NCBI GenBank assembly: GCA_026417155.1
Contig: JAOADU010000045.1
Coordinates: 1 to 54,695 of the forward strand
Reading direction: 5' to 3'
Length of the DNA: 54,695 nt
Source of the DNA: Bacteroidales bacterium
GTDB taxonomy: Bacteria > Bacteroidota > Bacteroidia > Bacteroidales > GWA2-32-17
The notes under the pieces were generated by a model, which saw nothing but the letters and a program-made list of their open reading frames with translations, had not been told where the DNA came from and did no database searches. This document shows positions 44,181 to 53,865 of the stretch, piece by piece (the stretch's first letter is position 1; every line of letters begins with the position of its first letter). A program made the position numbers and the translations under genes.

Positions 44181-44695
44181 GTAATGCATTACCTTTAGAT
44201 TTTTTTCAAGACGATGTTTTAAGAGTTGCTCCGTTGTTATTAGGAAAGTATTTGGTAAGAAAGTTAAGTAACGGAGCAATAAAACGATCAAAGATTATTG
44301 AAGTTGAAGCATATAGAGGTGAAGAAGATTTAGCTTGTCATGCAAGTAAAGGAAAAACAAAGCGAACCGAAGTTATGTATTGGCAGGGGGGGCACATATA
44401 TGTGTATTTTATTTATGGCATGTATTACATGCTAAACATTGTAACGGGGAAGGAGCATTGTCCTCAGGCAATATTAATTCGTTCGACAGAAGAAGTAAAA
44501 GGACCGGGTAGATTAACTAAGTTTTACGAAATAGATAAAACGTTTAATGGGAAAGTGTTGTCGCCTGAAAATGGCTTATGGATAGAAAATAATTTAGAAA
44601 AAGTAGAATATTATACAACTCCACGCATAGGAGTTGAATATGCTAAAGAGTGGAAATTAAAACCATGGCGTTATGTTGCAAAAAATTATTGGTAA
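44147..44695 (+). CDS. 3-methyladenine DNA glycosylase (AAG/MPG family)
   Basis: Removes alkylated purines and hypoxanthine from DNA. The 182-residue protein follows the AAG fold: [20 protein letters not shown] with the catalytic-type Glu54 and stacking Tyr56, then [18 protein letters not shown] with the discriminating Asn97, and the [12 protein letters not shown] loop (119-130). It is near the short end of the family length. The start overlaps guaD by 34 bases; no better in-frame ATG exists downstream before the conserved LPLDFF. The macro-domain gene starts inside its last codons (23-base overlap). Confidence 0.92.
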   Translation: MATERRQNSLLSNALPLDFFQDDVLRVAPLLLGKYLVRKLSNGAIKRSKIIEVEAYRGEEDLACHASKGKTKRTEVMYWQGGHIYVYFIYGMYYMLNIVTGKEHCPQAILIRSTEEVKGPGRLTKFYEIDKTFNGKVLSPENGLWIENNLEKVEYYTTPRIGVEYAKEWKLKPWRYVAKNYW

Positions 44696-45197
44696 AACAC
44701 AAGTTATTTTGATTAAAGAAGACATTACAAAATTGTCGGTTGATGCAATTGTTAATGCAGCTAATAAAACACTATTAGGAGGGGGTGGAGTTGATGGTGC
44801 TATTCATAGAGCAGCAGGAAAAGAATTGCTCGAAGAGTGTAAAACATTGGGCGGTTGCGAAACCGGGCAAGCAAAAATTACAAAAGGCTATCGCTTGCCA
44901 GCAAAATACGTTATTCATACTGTTGGTCCAATATGGAATGGTGGAAAAAACAATGAAGATGAATTATTAGCCTCGTGTTATCGTCAAAGTTTATTGTTAG
45001 CAAAACAATATCAATTAGAAAGTATTGCATTTCCAAACATTAGCACTGGTGTATATGGCTTTCCGAAAGAGAGAGCTGCCATTATTGCATATCATACAGT
45101 TACAGATTTTTTAAAGCATAACGACTTTCTGAAAACTTTGTATTTTGTGAACTTTGATGAGGAGAATTATTCTATATATGAAAAGTTGATGAAATAA
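44673..45197 (+). CDS. Macro-domain ADP-ribose hydrolase (YmdB-like)
   Basis: A 174-residue stand-alone macro domain of the MacroD/YmdB type, which hydrolyses O-acetyl-ADP-ribose and can strip mono-ADP-ribose from proteins or nucleic acids. Motifs: [20 protein letters not shown] (ADP-ribose binding and the catalytic Asn/Asp-Gly loop), [33 protein letters not shown], and [14 protein letters not shown]. Its position overlapping a DNA glycosylase gene hints at a role in clearing ADP-ribosylated ends or signals during repair, but that is inference. Confidence 0.93.
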   Translation: MLQKIIGKTQVILIKEDITKLSVDAIVNAANKTLLGGGGVDGAIHRAAGKELLEECKTLGGCETGQAKITKGYRLPAKYVIHTVGPIWNGGKNNEDELLASCYRQSLLLAKQYQLESIAFPNISTGVYGFPKERAAIIAYHTVTDFLKHNDFLKTLYFVNFDEENYSIYEKLMK

Positions 45198-45262
45198 TGT
45201 TTTAATAATGATGTTGGCAATTTGTTAAATTAAATATATTAAATTCGCAAAAAATTAAATCT

Positions 45263-46453
45263 ATGAACCTTCATGAATATCAGGCAAAAAGCTTATTAAA
45301 AAAATACGGTGTTGCTGTACCGGTTGGCTATATGCTTACTAATGCGGGCGATGCTGCTTTAATAGCTGAAAAAATAAAACACGAAACAGGGACAGAAGTA
45401 TTTGCTGTGAAAGCACAAATTCATGCAGGGGGAAGAGGAAAAGCTGGTGGAGTAAAAATAGCCAAAAATATACAGGAAGTAACAGAGTATGCCAAACAAA
45501 TATTAGGGATGACATTAGTTACTCATCAAACAGGACCTCAAGGCAAATTAGTACGAAAACTTTATATCGAACAAGGTATTTATTATACAGGACCTTCAGA
45601 AATAAAAGAATTGTACGTGAGTATTTTACTCGATCGACAAATAGGAGAACTGGTTGTTGTATATTCACCTGAAGGGGGAATGGATATTGAAGAAGTTTCG
45701 GCAAAGCATCCCGAAAAAATATATAAAGAATCAATAGATCCGCATTTAGGTTTAACTGATTTTAACGCTCGAAAAATAGCTTTTAACTTAGGGTTGCAAG
45801 GAGACGCCTTTAAAGCTGCTATACCATTTTTGAAATCGTTATACAAAGCATATATTGAAACAGATGCAAGTTTAATAGAAATTAATCCATTGGTAAAAAC
45901 ATCGGATGATAAATTATTTGCAGCCGATGCCAAAATGATATTAGATGATAATGCATTATTCAGACATCCTGAATTTTTAGAGTTGCGCGATAAAGATGAG
46001 GAAAATCCGTACGAAGTTGAAGCTTCGGATCATCATTTGAATTTTGTAAAGTTAGATGGGAATGTTGGCTGTATGGTAAATGGAGCAGGTTTAGCAATGG
46101 CAACAATGGATATAATTAAACTATCGGGAGGCGAACCTGCAAATTTTCTAGATGTTGGTGGTAGTGCAAATGCAAAGACAGTTGAAGCTGGTTTTCGAAT
46201 TATATTAAAAGATCCCAATGTGAAAGCTATATTAGTTAACATTTTCGGTGGTATTGTTCGATGCGATCGAGTTGCCGAAGGAATTATTGAAGCCTATAAA
46301 AATATCGGTGAAATCAATATTCCAATTGTAGTTAGACTTCAGGGAACCAATGCCGAATTGGCAAAACAAATGATTGATGAATCGGGATTAAAAGTTTATT
46401 CTGCCATAACATTACAAGAAGCAGCTGATAAAGTGAAATCCGTTATTCATTAA
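45263..46453 (+). CDS. sucC: Succinyl-CoA synthetase beta subunit
   Basis: The nucleotide-specificity subunit of succinyl-CoA ligase in the TCA cycle. The 396-residue protein has the N-terminal ATP-grasp fold (NLHEYQAKSLLKKYGVAVP, HAGGRGKAGGVK) and the C-terminal CoA-ligase domain (GCMVNGAGLAMATMDI, FLDVGGSANAKTVEAGF, NIFGGIVRCDRVAEGI). The alpha-subunit gene sucD, normally next door, is not in the window; a DUF4294 gene follows instead. A weak promoter-like TAAATTCG lies at 45240-45247. Confidence 0.96.
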   Translation: MNLHEYQAKSLLKKYGVAVPVGYMLTNAGDAALIAEKIKHETGTEVFAVKAQIHAGGRGKAGGVKIAKNIQEVTEYAKQILGMTLVTHQTGPQGKLVRKLYIEQGIYYTGPSEIKELYVSILLDRQIGELVVVYSPEGGMDIEEVSAKHPEKIYKESIDPHLGLTDFNARKIAFNLGLQGDAFKAAIPFLKSLYKAYIETDASLIEINPLVKTSDDKLFAADAKMILDDNALFRHPEFLELRDKDEENPYEVEASDHHLNFVKLDGNVGCMVNGAGLAMATMDIIKLSGGEPANFLDVGGSANAKTVEAGFRIILKDPNVKAILVNIFGGIVRCDRVAEGIIEAYKNIGEINIPIVVRLQGTNAELAKQMIDESGLKVYSAITLQEAADKVKSVIH

Positions 46454-46483
46454 TTTGGCATTCCAATTGTAAGATATATTTAC

Positions 46484-47080
46484 ATGAAGATAATTCTCGT
46501 TTTTTTTATATTATTGTTCCACTTTTCACTTTTTGCTCAGGGAGATAGTGCAAAGCCTAAAAAACAAGGTTATCTTATTTATTTTAATATTGTAGATGGC
46601 GATACGTTACCTATCATATATTTGAGAGAAATAACTATTTTCCCTCCTCGTGTGTTTACAAGCAAAAGAGAAGAAATTCGCTATACAAAGTTAGTTCGTA
46701 AAATAAAAAAAGTATTGCCTTATGCTAAATTGGCTAAGGTAAAGCTGATGATAATTGAGTTAGAATTAAAGAAAATACCTACCGAGGAAGCAAGAAAAGA
46801 ATACTTAAAGATTGCTGAAAAAAAACTTCGTCAGGATTTTGAAGATGAACTTAAAAATTTAACTGTTTCGGAAGGTAGGTTGCTGATTAAATTGATTGAT
46901 AGAGAGACTGGAAAGACTTCATATGAACTTATAAAACAATTAAAAGGTTCATTTACTGCTTTTATGTACCAACAGATAGCTCGACTTTTTGGTGAAAACT
47001 TAAAAGAGCAATACGATTCGCAAGGTGAAGATAAATATATCGAAGAAATAGTGGTACGTATTGAAAATGGCGAATTATAA
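46484..47080 (+). CDS. DUF4294 family exported protein
   Basis: A 198-residue protein with signal peptide MKIILVFFILLFHFSLFAQG. The core DGDTLPIIYLREITIFPPRVF near residues 37-57, followed by a long basic helical region (RKIKKVLPYAKLAKVK) and KLIDRETGKTSYELIKQLKG, identifies DUF4294, a Bacteroidota family of unknown function. It lies 30 bases after sucC and may ride on its transcript. It overlaps the convergent transglutaminase gene by six bases. Confidence 0.85.
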   Translation: MKIILVFFILLFHFSLFAQGDSAKPKKQGYLIYFNIVDGDTLPIIYLREITIFPPRVFTSKREEIRYTKLVRKIKKVLPYAKLAKVKLMIIELELKKIPTEEARKEYLKIAEKKLRQDFEDELKNLTVSEGRLLIKLIDRETGKTSYELIKQLKGSFTAFMYQQIARLFGENLKEQYDSQGEDKYIEEIVVRIENGEL

Positions 47081-48706
47081 TATTTCGCGTTTTATGATTA
47101 CAAAAACACTAGCTTTCTTTAGTAAATCGAAAGGGTGAATGTTTGGATGAGAAGCAACGTTAATCAAATTGGGATAAGCCTTGCCATTGTATAATTTAAT
47201 ATGAGTCCAATCAATACCCAAAAATTGTCCTTCGCAAAATCTATCATGAAAACTTTTGTCGTCGCTGCTCGATTCTAAAGGTAATGGGTATCCTGTATGA
47301 TCAAATACTTCTAACCATGTGTGATTGTAATATACGCTAATGATTCCAGAACTTGCATTGTAAAATCTTGGAATTTTATATCCGCTTACAGATTGGCAAG
47401 AAATGTTATTAATATGAAAGAAAATAAGCATTAACGAGGCATAATCGCCACAAGTGCCATATCCATCTTTCCATATGTCAATAAAATCGCGAGCATAGAT
47501 ATTTTTCTTGTATTCAAGTCGTTGGTAAATAAGGTTACGTAATAATAGCAATTTTTCTAAATCAGTAATTTTATCTTTAATTATAAATTGTTCAAAAAAA
47601 GGATGGTAGCAATCTAAGTCTTGTTTTTCTATATCAGTTAATAAATTTTTTGTAGAGAGGAAGAAAGATTCGATATTTTTGATGGTATGTTTAACACTTT
47701 GTAATTGAAGTAATGCTCTATATCCTATACTTTGTGTATCAATGCCGTTTATTTTATATCTGTAAAAAGGGGATGATAGTTTATTATTATCTAAAATTGG
47801 TTTTATTCCTAAAGGTTGTATTTCTAAAACTTTTTGATGAATGGTATTTATGGGAAGTCGTAAATCAATATCTATTGGTTTGATTGATAATAAAGCATCT
47901 TCAAAAAAAGTTTCTTCGTAGTAGAGTTCAACTTCGAAAGTATTAGTAAAAGATTTTATATATGTCTCATCTTCTTCAATTCTGATATTAATTCGATGCA
48001 AAAACGGCTTTTGTTCTTGCCAACAACGATTGTCGTATCCAACTTCATTTACGAGTCCTCCATATAGGATATAATGCTGGTTTTCATAAAATATCTGCCC
48101 TATGGGATCTATAAATGGTGTTATGGCTTCGAAGAGTAATTTTCCGTTGAATGTGTATTGTCGCAGTATATTTTCTTCCGAATCGGTAATATACAAAGAG
48201 TCGTTTGCAACAAGTAAAGAAGCATTGCCTATTCCTTTGACATAAAATTTATGGCAAAAAGAAAGGCTATTTTCTTCTAATTTATATTTTGAAATGCTTG
48301 CATTTTCTCGATTAAAAATCCAAATAAATGGATAACTAATGTAAAAGTTATTAATATTATCGATATATGGTAATTGCTTTTCAATGGTAAATGTATTAAG
48401 ATTTAGAAATATGAATTCTTTGTATTGTGTATGGTAACTAATTAAGTAATTATCAGCATAAGCTATACCAATGCAATTTTTCCATGTTTGACGGTCGTGA
48501 ATATTAATTTGTATAAGTGATTTTGTTTTTAGTGAATATTGAAATATTGAGCCAGTTATATTATTAAGAAAGAAAACATTTGTATCGTGAATATTTGAAT
48601 TAAATAAGTATCGTTTTTTTTCATGTTTTGGTATAGTGATGCTTCCATCGAAGTGTTCAATAACAGTATCGTATTTGTTTAGCGGAATAAATGTCAATTC
48701 GATCAT
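47075..48706 (-). CDS. Beta-propeller-like protein with transglutaminase domain
   Basis: A 543-residue protein in two halves. Residues about 25-255 are beta repeats resembling a 6-bladed propeller (for example NASLLVANDSLYITDSEEN). Residues about 375-510 are a transglutaminase-like cysteine protease domain: Cys419 in DGYGTCGDYASLM, His462 in NHTWLEVF; the third acid is not clear (Glu478 or Asp482). I see no signal peptide or lipobox at this start, odd for a domain usually outside the cytoplasm, so a missing N-terminus or another export path is possible. It follows the Omp28-like gene by 25 bases. Confidence 0.75.
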   Translation of the reverse strand: MIELTFIPLNKYDTVIEHFDGSITIPKHEKKRYLFNSNIHDTNVFFLNNITGSIFQYSLKTKSLIQINIHDRQTWKNCIGIAYADNYLISYHTQYKEFIFLNLNTFTIEKQLPYIDNINNFYISYPFIWIFNRENASISKYKLEENSLSFCHKFYVKGIGNASLLVANDSLYITDSEENILRQYTFNGKLLFEAITPFIDPIGQIFYENQHYILYGGLVNEVGYDNRCWQEQKPFLHRINIRIEEDETYIKSFTNTFEVELYYEETFFEDALLSIKPIDIDLRLPINTIHQKVLEIQPLGIKPILDNNKLSSPFYRYKINGIDTQSIGYRALLQLQSVKHTIKNIESFFLSTKNLLTDIEKQDLDCYHPFFEQFIIKDKITDLEKLLLLRNLIYQRLEYKKNIYARDFIDIWKDGYGTCGDYASLMLIFFHINNISCQSVSGYKIPRFYNASSGIISVYYNHTWLEVFDHTGYPLPLESSSDDKSFHDRFCEGQFLGIDWTHIKLYNGKAYPNLINVASHPNIHPFDLLKKASVFVIIKREIL

Positions 48707-48731
48707 ATCATTTTGATTAATTTTTTGAGAG

Positions 48732-49559
48732 TTATTGAACTTTAGCTTCTTCTACTTGAATTATTTCGTTGTTAGTTGTTTTATATACGAAGGCTACAAC
48801 ATGCGAATGTTTTTTTTGCCAGTTGTTGTTCCAATTGAATGAAAAATTTCTTAAAATGGTGTCGCCTACATTTTTTGTGTTAATTGGAATGTCGTTACCC
48901 CATGTGCCATTAATACTTGCTCTTAACATGTGCATATGTACGTAGTTTGGTATAAGAGTAGGATTTTGATTATAATCGGTTTGAGGCGATATAATGCTGT
49001 CTTCAGTAATAAAAAGACAAAGTTTGGCAGTTTCTGAAATGGGTTGTAAAATTTTTATACTAATGGTAGATGTAAGTACGTTATTTGTTTGAAATGTGTT
49101 TTGAATACGAATTCCTAAAGCAGGTTGTTGTTGAATTAATTCGTTTACTGCTTCACTCCAACTATCGTGCGAGAGTAATAGGTTTCCGTTGTATGGTTTG
49201 CGATTAACCATCCCCGACGGATATTGTGTTACTCCAAAGGAATTTGTAATTTCATCGCCTTCGCTTGTTCGGTAATCGGCAGGATAATTTGGTGGAAGTG
49301 GCATAGCAAAAAAACCACTATGTATAGCCATTCCAATAATTTTATTGCCATATAAACTTTTAAGTTCGTTTAATTTTTCATGAGCACGTGGGCAATTTCC
49401 ACAGCGATGACCTGTAAAATCTTCAATTAATACTTTTTGAAAATATGTATTTGTGTCGGTAGGATTTTGTGTTTGTTGCTTAAAGGGAGGGTCAATTTTA
49501 TCGCATCCAAATAAGACAAATAAAGCGATAATCAAGCAATTATACCATACTAATTTCAT
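48732..49559 (-). CDS. Omp28-like lipoprotein with thioredoxin-type CxxC
   Basis: A 275-residue lipoprotein (signal MKLVWYNCLIIALFVLFGC, lipidated Cys19) of the Omp28-related family known from Porphyromonas gingivalis. A thioredoxin-like domain begins near residue 43 with VLIEDFTGHRCGNCPRAHE, giving the redox pair Cys53/Cys56, and ends near VTQYPSGMVNR with the cis-Pro region. The C-terminal part (about 150-275) is a beta domain. It probably sits in the outer membrane facing outward or into the periplasm. It is divergent from the porin operon and heads a two-gene unit. Confidence 0.88.
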   Translation of the reverse strand: MKLVWYNCLIIALFVLFGCDKIDPPFKQQTQNPTDTNTYFQKVLIEDFTGHRCGNCPRAHEKLNELKSLYGNKIIGMAIHSGFFAMPLPPNYPADYRTSEGDEITNSFGVTQYPSGMVNRKPYNGNLLLSHDSWSEAVNELIQQQPALGIRIQNTFQTNNVLTSTISIKILQPISETAKLCLFITEDSIISPQTDYNQNPTLIPNYVHMHMLRASINGTWGNDIPINTKNVGDTILRNFSFNWNNNWQKKHSHVVAFVYKTTNNEIIQVEEAKVQ

Positions 49560-49575
49560 AAATTAATCTTTTTAG

Positions 49576-49583
49576 CAAATATA
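49576..49583 (-). promoter_or_regulatory. -7 promoter element of the Omp28-like gene
   Basis: TATATTTG on the minus strand, 16 bases upstream of the Omp28-like ATG, matching TAnnTTTG. The -33 region lacks a clear TTG. Confidence 0.55.
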
Positions 49584-49650
49584 CCAACATATATTGAAAT
49601 TTTCATATAAAATAAATCATTAAGTTATTGTTTTACATAACAAATACAAG

Positions 49651-49686
49651 ATTGTTAACAATTTCATAACATTAACTAAACGTTAA
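49651..49686 (+). promoter_or_regulatory. Candidate Pho-box-like repeats upstream of the porin operon
   Basis: Three hexamers at an exact 11-base period: TTAACA (49655-49660), ATAACA (49666-49671), TAAACG (49677-49682). The first lies within the 12-bp palindrome ATTGTTAACAAT (49651-49662). B. subtilis PhoP recognises TTAACA-like repeats with the same period. The near-consensus -7 TATATTTA follows at 49699-49706. The DNA is AT-rich, so chance is possible. Confidence 0.4.
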
Positions 49687-49724
49687 AATTGCCTATAATA
49701 TATTTATTTGAAAAAAAAATAAAA

Positions 49725-51212
49725 ATGAACAAATTATTGAACGTGTTTTTGCTTTCTTTTATAACTTTTTACAATGCTAATTTATTTTCGCAAGAAAAAC
49801 AAGATAGTATAAAAATATCTGGATACATTCAAAGTCAATATCAATATTTTTTTGTACCTGATTCTGTAGGTGCTACGACTAACAGTTTTGCAACATTTTC
49901 GGGTGGTAATTTTGTTAATAGATTTACTAATCAACGTTTTATGATTCGTCGTGGTCGTTTAAATATTACGTATTATAATAAAATTAATCATGCACGAATT
50001 GCTTTTGACGTTACCGAACGAGGGATTGCCGTTAAAGATGCATATTTTCAATATTATGAACCTTGGTTACAATCAATATACATAAAAGGGGGTATGTTTA
50101 ATCGTCCATTTGGTCAAGAAATAGGTTTAAGTTCGGCACTTAGGGAAACTCCTGAACGTTCTCGTATAATACAAACATTGTTTCCAAACGAACGAGATGT
50201 AGGTTTTACTATAGGGGTTGATAGCATAAAAGATGTAACTTCATTGTTTGATATTTCCATAGGCATAGTTAATGGTAATGGTACAAATTACGAAACAAAT
50301 AATTTTAAAGATATATTAGGCAGAATAGGTATTAAATATAATAAAGATAAATTTTCAGTAAAATTTGGATTTTCGGGGTATAATGGCTACATCAATCATA
50401 TACACGAGCCTGTAGATACAATTGCATCAAATACAAATACTAAATTTTACATTTATCGTTTTGAGAATATTATCGATACGACAGGTCGTACAACAAAAGG
50501 ATTTGTAGTTCAGATGGAAGAATCGAAAGCAGCAGGAAGAATGGGTAAAGGTGTTGAACGACAATACTTAGGTGTCGATGGTGAAATAAAATTTCGTACC
50601 CCACTGGGACCGTTAACCATTAGAGCTGAATATATTTGGGGAATACAACCTGCTGTGGTTAATTTTCGCGATGTTGAACAAGCATATATTATTTATAGTG
50701 GAATGAACTCTCTAAGCCCGAGTGGTCCGGTTTTAGGTGTATCCTGGCCAATGTACGACCAACCGCAACCTTATAATCCTGCAATGGTAGTGCCTACAAA
50801 TAAGTTTCATCATACGTTTGTTCGGAATTTTGCAGGTGGTTACATATATTTTATTCAAAATATTTTTGAAACAAATCATCAAATAGTTTTTAAATACGAT
50901 TGGTACGATCCTAATACAAAGGTTACAGGCAAAGAAATTATTTACGACGAAGCGCTATATTTCAATGATCCTACATACATTAAACCTTATTTAAGTCCTG
51001 CTGATATAAAGTTCGAAACTTATGGAATAGGATTTAATTTTACAATAAACAAACAGTTAAAAGCAATGCTTTATTATGAACACGTAATGAATGAAAAAGC
51101 AAAAATTAAACCTTATGTTGGCGACATACGATTAGGACGGATGCCATCTCCGGGGTATGAAAACGATATTAAAGATGACGTATTAACTATTCGCTTACAA
51201 TATAAATTTTAA
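49725..51212 (+). CDS. Outer-membrane porin, phosphate-selective OprO/OprP-like
   Basis: A 495-residue beta-barrel porin. Signal peptide MNKLLNVFLLSFITFYNANLFS is followed by IKISGYIQSQYQYFF, RFMIRRGRLNITY with an Arg-rich constriction-type segment, and the repeated strands of a large barrel, ending in the aromatic ITIRLQYKF-type strand (LTIRLQYKF here). The FNRPFGQEIGLSSALRETPERS segment resembles phosphate-selective porin O/P family members. The ATG at 49725 is preferred to one at 49689, which sits upstream of the leader and adds charged residues before the signal peptide. Two phosphatase genes follow with tiny gaps, supporting a phosphate role. Confidence 0.85.
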   Translation: MNKLLNVFLLSFITFYNANLFSQEKQDSIKISGYIQSQYQYFFVPDSVGATTNSFATFSGGNFVNRFTNQRFMIRRGRLNITYYNKINHARIAFDVTERGIAVKDAYFQYYEPWLQSIYIKGGMFNRPFGQEIGLSSALRETPERSRIIQTLFPNERDVGFTIGVDSIKDVTSLFDISIGIVNGNGTNYETNNFKDILGRIGIKYNKDKFSVKFGFSGYNGYINHIHEPVDTIASNTNTKFYIYRFENIIDTTGRTTKGFVVQMEESKAAGRMGKGVERQYLGVDGEIKFRTPLGPLTIRAEYIWGIQPAVVNFRDVEQAYIIYSGMNSLSPSGPVLGVSWPMYDQPQPYNPAMVVPTNKFHHTFVRNFAGGYIYFIQNIFETNHQIVFKYDWYDPNTKVTGKEIIYDEALYFNDPTYIKPYLSPADIKFETYGIGFNFTINKQLKAMLYYEHVMNEKAKIKPYVGDIRLGRMPSPGYENDIKDDVLTIRLQYKF

Positions 51213-51216
51213 TTAT

Positions 51217-53865
51217 ATGAAACGAATATATGTAGTTTTTTTTGTGATGTATTTATTCAATTATGCGATAGCGGGCACAAAATATTATCGTGCATCATTT
51301 CGTGACGATCCTTCAACAACCATAGTTATAGGCTGGTGCGATGACGGTACAAGTACGAATGCTAAAGTATATTATGGTACTACAGACTATGGTACTAATT
51401 ATACACAATATCCATTTAATAAATCTGTAGATAGAACTGTGAATCATCGTGGCATGAACAACCGTTTTGTTAGATTAACTAATTTACAGCCAAATACTTA
51501 TTATTATTTTGTTATTAAAGACGATCAGGGAGTAAGTCAGCGAATGATTTTTAAAACATTACCCAACGATCCGAATGTTCCTATTATGTTTATTTCAGGT
51601 GGCGACACTCGCACAGGAGTTCCTCTTGTTGAATTCGAAACAAGCGAATGTAGACCAAGAAGACAGCGAGGTAATCAGTTAGTGGCTAAAATTCGTCCAG
51701 ACTTTGTCGCTTTTAGTGGTGATTATGTACTAACTACAACAGTCAATTCTCAATGGGAAGATTGGTTTGCCGATTGGCAATTGACTTTAGGCACTCATAA
51801 GTTGCTTATTCCTATTGTACCTGTTTTCGGGAATCACGAGCTTGCCGAAGATGTTGAAAAATTTTTCGATATTCCTAATATTAATGCTTATTATGCTTTC
51901 AATTTTGGTGGTAAATTGTTTCGCTTATACAATTTGAATTCTGAAATAGAATGCGATGCCAGTCAGTTGAACTGGTTTACCAATGATTTACAAATGTATT
52001 CAACTCCTGCAAATGAGCCATACTGGAAAATGGTACAATATCATATTCCTCTGGTTCCTCATGGCGAATATTCTCCCATGAGCACGTTGATTAGTTGCTG
52101 GGCACCTTTATTTCAGCAATACAAGGTTAAATTAGCAATGGAGGGTCACACTCATGTACAAAAAGTAACATGGCCAATAATACCTTCATCGGCAACAGGG
52201 AGCGATAATGGATTTATTCGTAACGATACTTTAGGAACCGTTTTTTATGGCGAAGGTTGCTGGGGAGCTCCTTTACGAAATTTATATACTTATTACAGCC
52301 CAAGTCAGGCTTTTAAATGGACACGCAATCAGGGAAAATTTACTGGCTTTGGTGTTGTAACAGTAACTAAACAAAAAATTACAATTCAGGTGGTAAAGTT
52401 TCATGATGCTTCTGATGTTGCTAATGTACAACAAGTAGCACTTACGGCACCACCTGCAACGCTACCAACGGGATTAGTTTTTTGGACACCATCAAATGGT
52501 CAGGTAATTGAAATACCTAATTACAATACATTAAGCAATAACGCATTGTTAAATTCATTAAGCACTTCAATGGGAACCTTGAATCCTTCGTTTAACCCTA
52601 ATACTTATAATTACACAGTTTCTTTACCATCAAATACCACAACTGTACCGACGGTAATAGCAACTCCTCAACATCAGGGAGCAACGGTGTACATTACACA
52701 AGCAACTAATTTACAAGGAACGCAAAATGAACGCACAGCAAAGATAAGGGTAATAGCTGAAAATGGCGTTGACGAGAAAAATTATTCTGTTGAGTTTGTT
52801 TTAGGACCTCAACCTAATGCTTATTTATCTAGTTTAACTGTTAGTCAAGGAACATTAGTGCCACCGTTCAACCCACAAACATTCAATTATTCAGTAACAT
52901 TGCCTTATGGTACAACTACAATTCCTACTGTTAATGCAACACCACAAGACCCACAGGCTACAGTACAAATTACACAAGCAACATCAGTTACAGGAACTGC
53001 CACGGTGTTGGTAACTTCATCAGATCAAAGTACACAAAATACATATACTATAGCTTTTTCAGTTGCTCCAGGATCAGCTAATGAAATAGTTTCATTTACT
53101 ATTCCGGGTCAAATTGGGAATACAGTGATAAATCAACAGACTAATACAATTACTGTGTACATGCCATCGGGTACAAATTTAACTTCGCTTATACCTACAA
53201 TTATTATCACTGGAGTAAATGTTCAACCTCCATCAGGTGTTCCACAAAATTTCACGAATCCTGTGCAATATACCGTAACAGCCGCCGATAATTCTACGCG
53301 TACATATACGGCTACGGTCCTTATAAGTGCTACCAATAACGATGCTACATTAAGTTATCTTTCGGTTAATCCGGGTACATTGCAACCAAGTTTTTCTCCA
53401 AATGTTACAAATTACTCTGTCGAATTACCTCAAGGAACACAATCGGTGCAAATATTTGCTCAGCCTAATGATCCCGCAGCTATGGTAACAATTTACCCAC
53501 CTCAAAATTTGTATGGAAATGTGTCTCAACGAACCGGAATGGTGCTTGTCAAGGCAACCGATCAAATAACGACCAAAATATATACTATTATATTTAATGT
53601 AAGTAATTCTATAACTGATTTGCAAGTAGATCATGATATTAAAATTTATCCTAATCCAATAAATGACGTAATATTTATAGAATTTGAAGGTAGTATTCCC
53701 AATGAAATTCTGTTATACAATGGATTAGGTCATTTAATAAAGGTGATATCCGTGGAAAATGAAAAATTAAAAGAGATTAAAATTTCAGAATGCTCGTCTG
53801 GTACATATTACTTGGCTGCTAAGTTTACAAAAGGTGTAGTAATTCGAAAAATACAAAAACAATGA
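51217..53865 (+). CDS. Secreted calcineurin-like phosphatase with beta-sandwich repeats and T9SS tail
   Basis: An 882-residue extracellular metallophosphatase resembling purple acid phosphatases. After the signal peptide come an Fn3-like domain (about 22-115) and a metallophosphoesterase domain (about 122-400) with Asp130 in GGDTRTG, Gly168-Asp169 in SGDY, GNHE at 205-208, His276 in YHIPL and GHTH at 310-313. Two cadherin-like beta-sandwich repeats, one DUF5018-like repeat and a third cadherin-like repeat span about 445-800 (S-x-G-T-L-x-P-x-F-x-P-x-x-x-x-Y motif). A T9SS type A domain closes it (IYPNPINDVIFIEF). It starts four bases after the porin and overlaps the PhoD gene by four. Confidence 0.92.
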   Translation: MKRIYVVFFVMYLFNYAIAGTKYYRASFRDDPSTTIVIGWCDDGTSTNAKVYYGTTDYGTNYTQYPFNKSVDRTVNHRGMNNRFVRLTNLQPNTYYYFVIKDDQGVSQRMIFKTLPNDPNVPIMFISGGDTRTGVPLVEFETSECRPRRQRGNQLVAKIRPDFVAFSGDYVLTTTVNSQWEDWFADWQLTLGTHKLLIPIVPVFGNHELAEDVEKFFDIPNINAYYAFNFGGKLFRLYNLNSEIECDASQLNWFTNDLQMYSTPANEPYWKMVQYHIPLVPHGEYSPMSTLISCWAPLFQQYKVKLAMEGHTHVQKVTWPIIPSSATGSDNGFIRNDTLGTVFYGEGCWGAPLRNLYTYYSPSQAFKWTRNQGKFTGFGVVTVTKQKITIQVVKFHDASDVANVQQVALTAPPATLPTGLVFWTPSNGQVIEIPNYNTLSNNALLNSLSTSMGTLNPSFNPNTYNYTVSLPSNTTTVPTVIATPQHQGATVYITQATNLQGTQNERTAKIRVIAENGVDEKNYSVEFVLGPQPNAYLSSLTVSQGTLVPPFNPQTFNYSVTLPYGTTTIPTVNATPQDPQATVQITQATSVTGTATVLVTSSDQSTQNTYTIAFSVAPGSANEIVSFTIPGQIGNTVINQQTNTITVYMPSGTNLTSLIPTIIITGVNVQPPSGVPQNFTNPVQYTVTAADNSTRTYTATVLISATNNDATLSYLSVNPGTLQPSFSPNVTNYSVELPQGTQSVQIFAQPNDPAAMVTIYPPQNLYGNVSQRTGMVLVKATDQITTKIYTIIFNVSNSITDLQVDHDIKIYPNPINDVIFIEFEGSIPNEILLYNGLGHLIKVISVENEKLKEIKISECSSGTYYLAAKFTKGVVIRKIQKQ

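Noticed and set aside
49624-49641. Inverted repeat GTTAT-N8-ATAAC upstream of the porin
   Set aside because: Arms are only five bases in very AT-rich DNA; expected by chance, so not listed as an operator.
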